Shown piece by piece: positions 1 to 6,746 of a DNA stretch of 12,343 nt. The stretch covers positions 1-12,343 of the forward strand of contig JAPJMP010000044.1 in assembly GCA_026461645.1 (NCBI GenBank). Reading direction: 5' to 3'. The notes under the pieces are model-generated. The model saw nothing but the letters and a program-made list of their open reading frames with translations, was not told the origin of the DNA and ran no database searches. This DNA is from Burkholderiales bacterium (GTDB lineage: Bacteria > Pseudomonadota > Gammaproteobacteria > Burkholderiales > UBA11063). Positions within the stretch are counted from its first letter, which is position 1; the number at the start of each line of letters is the position of its first letter. The translations under genes and the position numbers were made by a program.

Positions 1-2
1 AT

Positions 3-92
3 AATCAAATTATACCCGCCGAGTTAACAAAAGAACAAAAGCAAATATCCCAAACTTATGATATCCTAGTGCCTAAAAACTTGGGAATATAG
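3..92 (+). CDS. 3' end of an unidentified gene entering from the left
   Basis: One plus-strand frame is open from the left edge to a TAG at 90-92 and reads 29 codons, ending in ...DILVPKNLGI. The other two plus frames stop early. The composition (Lys, Gln, Glu, Ile) looks like ordinary protein, and the stop lies only 4 nt before the ATG of the next gene. The AGG overlapping the stop could be that gene's ribosome binding site, so the two are probably co-transcribed. I do not recognise the tail and assign no function. The call rests only on an open frame of about 90 nt in AT-rich DNA plus the operon-like spacing. Confidence 0.45.
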   Translation, partial: NQIIPAELTKEQKQISQTYDILVPKNLGI

Positions 93-96
93 GTTA

Positions 97-527
97 ATGA
101 AGAAGCAAAATCTAATTTTTATAAGCATATGTGCGCTACTCCTTAACCTGCATTTGCTGTTACATATTCTTATGTTCTTACCAATGCGCATAAAACTATT
201 ACAGAGACTGTGGTACAAGAAATTACTACAACTAGTGTAACTACCTATATTAGTAAAATTCACTTAATTGATAAAAATGAAAAATGTGAATTAATTCTAA
301 ATTATGGGCCTAAAGAGGCCAATTGTCCTAATTTCGGGGTAAATTTTTGCTCGTATGAAATGGATGGTGATACATTTACTGTTAGCGGTGTACTTAGTGC
401 AACATATTCATCAGTAATTCCAACTTATATCCATATGGATGATTTTGCTTATAATGCTGGATGCTATATTGAAGGATTTCCTTCTACAATACTACATGTA
501 ACTAAAACTGAACAAACTAGTAACTAA
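97..527 (+). pseudogene. Frameshifted small secreted protein
   Basis: ATG at 97 opens a classic signal peptide start, MKKQNLIFISICALLL, but this frame then degenerates into Leu-rich text and stops at 238-240. In the neighbouring frame, right after a TAA at 144-146, the sequence reads PAFAVTYSY and stays open to TAA 525-527. Joining the two gives a normal signal peptide with an AFA cleavage site and a mature domain of about 120 residues. From 97 to 527 is 431 nt, one base short of whole codons, so a single-base loss at about 139-148 explains everything. The mature part is Thr/Tyr-rich with four cysteines (in EKCEL, ANCPN, NFCSY and AGCYI), suggesting a disulfide-stabilised periplasmic or secreted protein of unknown family. 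Gene finders would call only a GTG-started 105-residue fragment at 210, which has no signal peptide. A sequencing error is the alternative to true inactivation. Confidence 0.7.
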
Positions 528-544
528 TTTCTAAAATTAAAGTT

Positions 545-566
545 CAGGGTAATAACTATTACCCTG
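545..566. terminator. Bidirectional hairpin between converging genes
   Basis: Perfect 9-bp inverted repeat CAGGGTAAT / ATTACCCTG with the 4-nt loop AACT. On the plus strand it is followed by CTTTATCTTT, and on the minus strand by AACTTTAATTTT. Both tails are only moderately T-rich, so it is a plausible but not textbook intrinsic terminator for both transcripts. The TAA of the minus-strand SIS gene (559-561) lies inside the stem. Confidence 0.6.
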
Positions 567-2076
567 CTTTATCTTTCAAATGCGCAACTACCAGTTTAAC
601 TATCGATTGATTTGCTTGTAATTTATCAATTAATTTAAATGTTTGTGCCGCAACCTCTGCATAACTAAATTCAAGGTGATAATTTTGCTGCAAAATCAAT
701 TGACTTAATCGAATCGCACGATCAACCAATTTATAGTTAGACGGGTTTAGAAACAGCATTACATTGCCTTCAAAATAGTCTAGTTTACCTAGCATTAAAG
801 TTGAATGACTATTTAAAATACTTTTATATACTATTGCTCTATAGTACAACTCCTGCGGTAAGTTAATACTTATGCTTACATTTTTAAAAGTAATTACTAG
901 CTTATCTTGCTGCACTAACCACAGCGAGTGATGCTGTGGTTGTTTTAAATATAATTGCTGTGCTCTTGGGCTAATGGCTGATAAATTAAAACCATTAATA
1001 TATTTATTGGTTGTATCCGGAAAATCAGCCCAATTTAAACATACTACCTGCCGACCAAATAACTTTAACCACACCTCTTGTTGATTATTACAGTTAATCA
1101 AACTGAAATAAAATGGGCTAGGTGTAGCAATTGATTCATCACTACTATTTTCAAAAGGAATTAAATTAAAGGTCGGCGCTCTCTCAGTAATATCAGCTAA
1201 TAAGCTAAGCCCAATAAATGGATCCTCAGCTTGATACAACACATACTCATTGTGTATAACCTGAGCCTCCAAAGTAGTAATCGGGTCCATCTGAGATAAA
1301 GGCAACTGCGCAATTAGAGTGCTAATTAGCTGAATTTCAGCTTCAATTGTCTGGTTACTCAACAAGGCTAAACTTAAAGCAATTTGCATCGCAGTAGTTG
1401 CTTGTAATCTAGTACTACCAGTTATAGCCATCGGACCTACATCAAGAGATAGAGCAATAATTCGATCATCAAAACAAATATGTTGATTATCAATCGCAGC
1501 TAAACTTTTTTTACTATTATTAAAAATAAAATAAGGTTTCATTTTAGCATTATTAACTGCATATTCAAGCATTGCTGTAACAAATGGCGCATTGCCATTT
1601 GCTGATAATCCAATTAACAGATCATCATTGCTAAATCCTTGTTGTAATAACTGCTTAACTCCAAGTTTTGCATCATCTTCAAATTGCTCCACTGATTTAA
1701 TTAATGAAGTATCCCCACCTGCACTTAGGGCAATAATTTTCTCATTAACACTTGGATAATAGGCCTCATATAAGCGTTTAATTAACATAGCTAATCGCCC
1801 AGAGGAACCACAACCTGCAATAAAGATTCTACTCTTTGCATTATTTAAAACTTGCTGCAGGTATTTGCGCAATTCCTCAATTTCATCAGTGTAGGCTAAC
1901 AAAGCATTAATGGCATTAACTTCAATAGCAGCAAAACAATTAAAAGCTTGTGCTAAATTAGTGTGGCATAACTGCGATAAATTTATCGATAGCGGCTGAA
2001 TAGCTTCGGTCGCTAAATCAGCCTTACTAAAACGTTGATGCTGTTGCCAAAATGTATGTTGATTTAATTTTTGCAT
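559..2076 (-). CDS. MurQ/GckR-family double SIS-domain protein
   Basis: A 505-residue cytoplasmic protein of the family that includes N-acetylmuramic acid 6-phosphate etherase (MurQ, about 300 aa) and glucokinase regulatory protein (GckR, about 625 aa). The N-terminal SIS domain shows the sugar-phosphate loop GCGSSGR (88-94), SAGGDTSL (118-125), SVEQFEDD (128-135), SANGNAPF (158-165) and VGPMAITGSTRLQATTAMQ at about 213-231. The second half contains ADITERAPTFNLIPFEN (294-310), which I associate with GckR rather than MurQ, and a C-terminal KLVDRAIRL helix. Aligned by eye with E. coli MurQ, catalytic Glu83 falls on Leu102 while Glu114 is kept as Glu133, so etherase activity is doubtful. It is last in the dld-coaX-SIS operon, with ATG 10 nt after the coaX stop and a GAG ribosome binding site. 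A role as sugar-phosphate sensor, isomerase or kinase regulator fits, but which one is not resolved. Confidence 0.8.
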   Translation of the reverse strand: MQKLNQHTFWQQHQRFSKADLATEAIQPLSINLSQLCHTNLAQAFNCFAAIEVNAINALLAYTDEIEELRKYLQQVLNNAKSRIFIAGCGSSGRLAMLIKRLYEAYYPSVNEKIIALSAGGDTSLIKSVEQFEDDAKLGVKQLLQQGFSNDDLLIGLSANGNAPFVTAMLEYAVNNAKMKPYFIFNNSKKSLAAIDNQHICFDDRIIALSLDVGPMAITGSTRLQATTAMQIALSLALLSNQTIEAEIQLISTLIAQLPLSQMDPITTLEAQVIHNEYVLYQAEDPFIGLSLLADITERAPTFNLIPFENSSDESIATPSPFYFSLINCNNQQEVWLKLFGRQVVCLNWADFPDTTNKYINGFNLSAISPRAQQLYLKQPQHHSLWLVQQDKLVITFKNVSISINLPQELYYRAIVYKSILNSHSTLMLGKLDYFEGNVMLFLNPSNYKLVDRAIRLSQLILQQNYHLEFSYAEVAAQTFKLIDKLQANQSIVKLVVAHLKDKAG

Positions 2077-2086
2077 GATAACTCAT

Positions 2087-2848
2087 TTATAAAATAGTTT
2101 TGATACCTAATAATACTAATTCAGGAATTATATGATCAAATACTTTATTATTAGCAAATAAATAAGAAAATCCTCCTGTTGCTACCACAACTAAGTCCTC
2201 ATTATTTAAATTAAACTCTTGTTTAGTTCCATTAATAATTTGTAAAGCAAATCCCAATTGCGAGAAATAAACTCCTGATTGTATTGCGGTTTTAGTATGC
2301 GTACCAATCGCCGTTTTAGGTGCAACAATATTTACTGACTGTAATTTCGCTGTACTACCATGCAGCGATTCCATCATCAATCTAAGACCTGGAGCGATGG
2401 AAGCGCCAATAAATTCACTATCCTTATTAATAAAACATGCGGTGGTAGCAGTACCAAAATCAAATACTAAAATATTTTGATTAGCAAATAATCCCTTCGC
2501 CGCAATTGCTCCAGCAATTAAATCAGCACCTATCTCATGATGGTTTTTACGCGCGATTTTAATGTTAATTGCGGTATTTGAATTTAAAAATATCGGATCA
2601 ATGCCGCATATATATTTACGACAGGCGGCACGAATTGTATAATCAATATATGGCACTACTGATGCAATACCAATTTTAGTGATTTCTTTATAATCAATTT
2701 CATTCTCACGTAAAACACTGCGCAAAAATATTCCTAATTCATCGGATGTACCAATTTTTTTAGTATCATGCCGAAATTGTAATAACAATTGATCTTTAAA
2801 TACGCCACCGACTAAATTGGAATTTCCAATATCTAAACATAAAATCAT
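2087..2848 (-). CDS. coaX: Type III pantothenate kinase
   Basis: Catalyses ATP-dependent phosphorylation of pantothenate, the first step of coenzyme A synthesis, in the cytoplasm. The 253-residue length is normal for CoaX. Seen in order: the phosphate-1 loop DIGNSNLVGGVF (6-17), a TSDELGIFLRSVL stretch (34-46), the GADL motif carrying the catalytic Asp (107-110), the phosphate-2 loop DFGTATT (130-136), GASIAPGLRLMMESL (148-162) with the usual Pro-Gly-Leu, and ATGGFS (223-228) near the C-terminus. The Arg that normally follows Asp in GADR is Leu here. It is the middle gene of a three-gene minus-strand operon. Its Shine-Dalgarno AGGA overlaps the TAG of the upstream dehydrogenase gene, suggesting translational coupling. 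Confidence 0.95.
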   Translation of the reverse strand: MILCLDIGNSNLVGGVFKDQLLLQFRHDTKKIGTSDELGIFLRSVLRENEIDYKEITKIGIASVVPYIDYTIRAACRKYICGIDPIFLNSNTAINIKIARKNHHEIGADLIAGAIAAKGLFANQNILVFDFGTATTACFINKDSEFIGASIAPGLRLMMESLHGSTAKLQSVNIVAPKTAIGTHTKTAIQSGVYFSQLGFALQIINGTKQEFNLNNEDLVVVATGGFSYLFANNKVFDHIIPELVLLGIKTIL

Positions 2849-2855
2849 TATTTAA

Positions 2856-2860
2856 TCCTA
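2856..2860 (-). promoter_or_regulatory. coaX ribosome binding site overlapping the upstream stop codon
   Basis: Read on the minus strand, TAGGA contains both the TAG stop of the dehydrogenase gene and the Shine-Dalgarno AGGA of coaX, 7 nt before the coaX ATG. This fixes the coaX start at 2848 and implies coupled translation. Confidence 0.75.
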
Positions 2861-5611
2861 TAAACAATCTAAAATTAATTCAGCTAATGCCATATACTTT
2901 TTATTACCATGATAACTTAAACCAATTTGACAACTACGATTCATAGTTACTCCAATATCACAGTTGGCAATTTGATCATTTAAGCGAATTAAACTATTGG
3001 CATTTAGCTCTGGGGTAGTAAAACCTTTATTACCGGCAAAACCACAACAAGCATTATTAAGCGGCGTAACAATATTAGTGCAGCATTTATTCACAATCTC
3101 ATAAACTTTATTCTCATTTTTTAAATGCCGACTGCTACAATCAATATATACTGCAATTTGGGTATAATGTTTAGATAAAGCTAATTGATCCAAATGCTGA
3201 TGAATAAACTCGACTTCATCAATAATATTAATCCCTTGATGTTTAGCTAAAGCATAAAAACAACTACTATTATCCACAACTAACGGATAATTATACTGCT
3301 GCATCACTTCAATTACTCGTTGTGCTTGTTGGTGCGCCAATTCAGGCATTCCTTTTGAAGTATATATTTGACCACAACATAAATCATTTAATTGCTGAGG
3401 ATAAATAACTCTATAGCCTAATTTTGCCATAATTTGCGCTAAAGCCGTTACCTGAGTGTCATCACTTTGCGTTGCTGCAAAAATACGATTATTGCAACCT
3501 GGAAAATATAACAAAACTTTATCTTTATCAATATTTTTGGGCTTAAATTTTACATAATTAAAATTAATTGATTGGACTGCCGGAGTAGTAGGCAAATAAA
3601 CTGGCACTAGTGGAATTATACGGTGCAATTTGGTTGAGGCGTTATAAATTGGCTGTTTACCTACAAGAGTAGTTAAATAGTTAACCAATTTTAGTTTATA
3701 TTTACTAAAAAAAAGAAAATTACTAACACTTAAGGCCCATTTTCGCGGCCTGAATTTTAAGCTTAAAATTAACGCCCCGGTATCAATACCAACCGGACAT
3801 TTAGTTTTACATAAGCTAGTAGTGGCACAGGTATCAATAGCGTAATATTGAAAGCGCTGGCTAAATAGTTTTTTAGTGGCCTTAGAGGTACTATGATGCA
3901 TCATCTTGCGATAAGTTGTAATTCTTTGACGTGGGGTTAAAGTTAAACCATTTGATGGACAAACTGATTCACAAAAACCACATTCAATACAATTGTCAAC
4001 ATTAGATTCAACTGGATACAATGGTTTAATGTTATGCGTATGGAGCAAATCATCATTAGTTAATTTTACATTTGGATTAAAAATTAATGCCGGATCGAGA
4101 ATTTTTTTTATTCGCCACATCAAAGCATAACATTCATCCCCCCACTCTAAATTTACAAATGTTGCCATATTTCGCCCACTACCGTGTTCTGCCTTCAATG
4201 ATCCATTATATTTATTAACAACCAATTGACAAAATTGATGCATAAAGTCAGTAAAATGTTGTAATTGGTCAGCATTAGTAATCACTGGAGTTAAAACAAA
4301 ATGAACATTTCCGGCAAGAATATGACCAAAAATCGCCACATTATTAAAATTAAATTGTTTCAATAATAAACGTAAATCAAAGATAAAACTGGCTAATAAA
4401 TTTATCTTTACCGCAATATCTTCAATAATAAAGAAACTGTTTTTAACTCGCTCGGCACCAACAATTGAAACAATCCCTTTACGTATATCCCATAACTCAT
4501 TATAAATTATGCTATCTTGGGTAAATTTAATTTGGTGCAAAATTAAATGATTATTAATTATATTTTGTAATGTCTCTATTTTAGCAAGTAATTGTTCTTC
4601 GCTAGCTGCAGCTAATTCAACCAATATTGCCGAAGTATCCTCACCAATATTAGGTAGATATTTATGCGCAATGGTGATTTTTTGTAGAGCTGCTAAAGAA
4701 TGAACATCCAATAATTCCATAGCATCAATGAAGCTATCTTGTGGAAATTTAAGACTTAAATCAATTATTTGAGTTAAACTGTCACAAAAAATTAAACTAA
4801 CTGCTTTAAATTGGCTATCTTCAACGCAATTATAAGTTACTTGACTAATGAAGCCTAATGTTCCCTCAGATCCTACCAGCAGATGCTCGAGAATTTTAAT
4901 TGGATCGGCAAAATCGATAAATGCATTTAAACTATAACCAGAAGTGCTTTTGATACTAAATTTATCCTGAATAAATGCAGATAGTTGTTTATTTTCCTGA
5001 ATCACCTCGCGAATATTTAATAATTCAGCAATTATTTGTGGATTATTGTGTTTAAAAGCCTCACAACTTTTGCTATCATTGGTATTTAGTGTTGTACCAT
5101 TTGCCAGAATAATTTTCATACTGGCAATAGTTTTATAGGAATTATGTTTAGTTCCACAACACATTCCACTGGAATTATTGGCGACTATACCACCAATTTT
5201 GCAACTGGCAATAGAAGCTGGATCTGGACCAATCTTCATAGCAAAGGGTTTAAGCAATAAGTTGGCTTGAGCACCTATTATTCCAGGTTCAAGCGCAATT
5301 TGTTGCCCGTTATTATAAATCTTATATTCTTGCCAATAATTAGGTGACAATATAACCAATACTTCTTCACTTAGTGCCTGGCCCGATAAACTAGTACCAG
5401 CAGCGCGGAAGGTTATACTAAATTTAAATTTATGCGCCAAACTAATTATAAACTGTACTTCACTATTGGTCTCTACAATCACAACTAGTTGCGGTATAAT
5501 TCGATACAAGCTAGCATCAGTAGAATAGGCATAGCGTAAAAACTCATCATCGATAACTCTAGTCTGAGTGATAAACTGTTCTAACTCTTTTTTTATTAAA
5601 GATACTTGCAT
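2858..5611 (-). CDS. FAD/Fe-S D-lactate dehydrogenase (Dld-II type)
   Basis: A 917-residue membrane-associated flavo-iron-sulfur dehydrogenase that fuses a GlcD-like FAD half to a GlcF-like Fe-S half, as in Shewanella Dld-II and E. coli YdiJ. It likely oxidises D-lactate or another D-2-hydroxyacid and passes electrons to the respiratory chain. Visible FAD-binding segments are RAAGTSLSGQAL (69-80), GPDPASI (128-134), GGIVANNSSGMCCG (140-153), SEGTLGF, GHILAGNVHF and LKAEHGSGRN. Next come a 4Fe-4S motif CIECGFCESVCP (about 538-550), a second set CATTSLCKTKCPVGID (about 600-612), and two Cys-rich CCG motifs, CCGQIYTSKG (about 745) and CCGFAGNKG (about 855). All key cysteines are present. The GPDPASI/MCCG wording favours Dld-II, but 2-hydroxyglutarate is an alternative substrate. 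It is first in its operon, with AGG 8 nt before ATG 5611. Confidence 0.88.
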   Translation of the reverse strand: MQVSLIKKELEQFITQTRVIDDEFLRYAYSTDASLYRIIPQLVVIVETNSEVQFIISLAHKFKFSITFRAAGTSLSGQALSEEVLVILSPNYWQEYKIYNNGQQIALEPGIIGAQANLLLKPFAMKIGPDPASIASCKIGGIVANNSSGMCCGTKHNSYKTIASMKIILANGTTLNTNDSKSCEAFKHNNPQIIAELLNIREVIQENKQLSAFIQDKFSIKSTSGYSLNAFIDFADPIKILEHLLVGSEGTLGFISQVTYNCVEDSQFKAVSLIFCDSLTQIIDLSLKFPQDSFIDAMELLDVHSLAALQKITIAHKYLPNIGEDTSAILVELAAASEEQLLAKIETLQNIINNHLILHQIKFTQDSIIYNELWDIRKGIVSIVGAERVKNSFFIIEDIAVKINLLASFIFDLRLLLKQFNFNNVAIFGHILAGNVHFVLTPVITNADQLQHFTDFMHQFCQLVVNKYNGSLKAEHGSGRNMATFVNLEWGDECYALMWRIKKILDPALIFNPNVKLTNDDLLHTHNIKPLYPVESNVDNCIECGFCESVCPSNGLTLTPRQRITTYRKMMHHSTSKATKKLFSQRFQYYAIDTCATTSLCKTKCPVGIDTGALILSLKFRPRKWALSVSNFLFFSKYKLKLVNYLTTLVGKQPIYNASTKLHRIIPLVPVYLPTTPAVQSINFNYVKFKPKNIDKDKVLLYFPGCNNRIFAATQSDDTQVTALAQIMAKLGYRVIYPQQLNDLCCGQIYTSKGMPELAHQQAQRVIEVMQQYNYPLVVDNSSCFYALAKHQGINIIDEVEFIHQHLDQLALSKHYTQIAVYIDCSSRHLKNENKVYEIVNKCCTNIVTPLNNACCGFAGNKGFTTPELNANSLIRLNDQIANCDIGVTMNRSCQIGLSYHGNKKYMALAELILDCL

Positions 5612-5869
5612 CAGTTAAACCTAAAAGTTTATTTTTATCATTTAATTATTAATGCGGTAAACTATATTAATTCATTTTAGCATAGTATTATTAACTATTA
5701 GCTAATTTTATTTATGTTTATATTTTCTGATAAGAATATAAAATATTCCCTCATTGATAATTTTAATCACGGCGCTAATAGAATTAGTTTTTCAATGTTA
5801 ATCTAGATTTATTTCGACTCCATGTTTTTAAATTTTAGCCAATTATGGCACCAATTTAAGAATCCTCTA
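5612..5869. other. AT-rich intergenic region upstream of two divergent genes
   Basis: No gene-like open frame on either strand. The region must hold the promoter of the minus-strand dehydrogenase operon, but I find no convincing -35/-10 pair for it. The only symmetric element I see is the 15-bp palindrome GAATAT-AAA-ATATTC at 5734-5748, a possible operator or chance in AT-rich DNA. Confidence 0.5.
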
Positions 5870-5897
5870 TTGACATTTTCTGTTGTTATGGTATAAT
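5870..5897 (+). promoter_or_regulatory. Near-consensus sigma70 promoter with extended -10
   Basis: Perfect -35 TTGACA (5870-5875), a 16-nt spacer and perfect -10 TATAAT (5892-5897), preceded by TGG, which supplies an extended -10 (TGn). Transcription should start near 5904, giving an AT-rich leader of about 75 nt before ATG 5979. It is the strongest promoter-like match I see in the window and points at the orphan secreted protein. Confidence 0.85.
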
Positions 5898-5962
5898 GCG
5901 ATTAGAAAATAAAAAATTACAAAATTGTTAAGTATTTTTTGTTCAAGTTATATGTTTTTAAT

Positions 5963-5970
5963 AAGAAGGG
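5963..5970 (+). promoter_or_regulatory. Ribosome binding site that sets the start at 5979
   Basis: AAGAAGGG lies 8 nt before ATG 5979. The upstream in-frame start at 5925 has no comparable site and would bury the signal peptide behind 18 extra residues, so 5979 is the real start. Confidence 0.85.
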
Positions 5971-5978
5971 ATACTAAT

Positions 5979-6428
5979 ATGAAATTTAATAAATCTATTG
6001 CTATAATATGTGCATTATCAGTAACAGCTGTATATGCTGCCAATACCAATTATGGACAAAATCGACAATCTAGTTTAGCTGCTGGAGACTCTAATGTTAT
6101 TGGTATATCTATTGTCAATCAAGAACTTCCAGTATGGGCCATGTGTCTGCCTAGCCAAAATTTAAGTTATTACCTTAATTTTCAATGCTCTCCTGGCGAT
6201 TCATCAGTAGTAATTGGAAGCACTCCTCAGTTACCTACTAGCATTCCAGATCCAGCATCTGCGAAATATACATATGATGTACCAGATACTGGCGCTCTTA
6301 ATGAAGATAATCTTGATATAGTAAATGCATACGCTTATATAAACTTTGATTATGATAGTGGTAGTAAGGATATATTAGTTGTTAATAATATGGGGCTTCT
6401 AGCAAATATACTAATTAATAATCGCTAA
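5979..6428 (+). CDS. Small secreted protein of unknown family
   Basis: A 149-residue protein with a clear Sec signal peptide: KFNK, then a hydrophobic core and VYA cleavage after residue 20, giving a mature N-terminus ANTNYGQNRQ. The mature chain of about 129 residues is acidic and rich in Asn, Ser, Asp and Tyr. It has two cysteines (in WAMCLPS and NFQCSPG) that could form a disulfide, and a Pro-rich middle (PQLPTSIPDPAS). No transmembrane segment, lipobox or LPXTG motif is visible. I do not recognise the family. It is monocistronic, has its own strong promoter and good ribosome binding site, and is unrelated in sequence to the other secreted protein at 97-527. The context suggests an abundant exported or surface protein. 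An in-frame longer form from 5925 is unlikely. Confidence 0.8.
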   Translation: MKFNKSIAIICALSVTAVYAANTNYGQNRQSSLAAGDSNVIGISIVNQELPVWAMCLPSQNLSYYLNFQCSPGDSSVVIGSTPQLPTSIPDPASAKYTYDVPDTGALNEDNLDIVNAYAYINFDYDSGSKDILVVNNMGLLANILINNR

Positions 6429-6746
6429 GCACAAAATGGGATATTATAATATTATGGATAATAGCCCACCTGCGAACAATATCTACTAATTAATTTTAAC
6501 CAATATAATTTATTTAAGCACCATTGTAATTATCTTGCCACACAAATTCAAGTAATTTCGCACTATATATATCCACAATTAAATTTCCGTGCAGAATTTT
6601 AATACTGCAACAATAAATATTACAACAATCACTCAGCAAATATACTTGGTCCGTACACTCAATGCAAATTATTCACTAGTTAAGGGCAGATAATGTAAAA
6701 TATATAAATATATATTTAAACATTAATTAGTTTATAGAGTTTAACA
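6429..6746. other. Intergenic region with hairpin and possible gene remnant
   Basis: No intact gene. An imperfect 10-bp stem (one mismatch, 10-nt loop) at 6438-6467 follows the secreted-protein stop but has no T-tract, so it is a poor intrinsic terminator. From 6465 to 6683 the plus strand is open for 45 codons, stops, then is open for 26 more in the same frame, without a start codon: possibly a decayed coding sequence. A 14-bp perfect AT palindrome, TAAATATATATTTA, lies at 6705-6718, just before the transporter operon. TTCACT (6672-6677) and TAAAAT about 18 nt on could be a weak promoter for that operon. Confidence 0.45.

Noticed and set aside
66..263. 65-residue minus-strand open frame over the signal-peptide region
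   Set aside because: It is the antisense shadow of the frameshifted secreted-protein gene, has no ribosome binding site, and has a low-complexity Cys/Phe/Asn-rich composition typical of reverse-strand noise.
3780..3860. Irregular second Fe-S cysteine set (C-x5-C-x3-C) in the dehydrogenase as a defective cluster
   Set aside because: The CATTSLCKTKCPVGIDTG spacing is what I recall as normal for Dld-II-type enzymes, so it is not an anomaly.
5925..5978. Longer N-terminus for the secreted protein starting at 5925
   Set aside because: It would place 18 residues before a perfect signal peptide, has no ribosome binding site, and begins only about 20 nt after the predicted transcription start. ATG 5979 has AAGAAGGG at ideal spacing.
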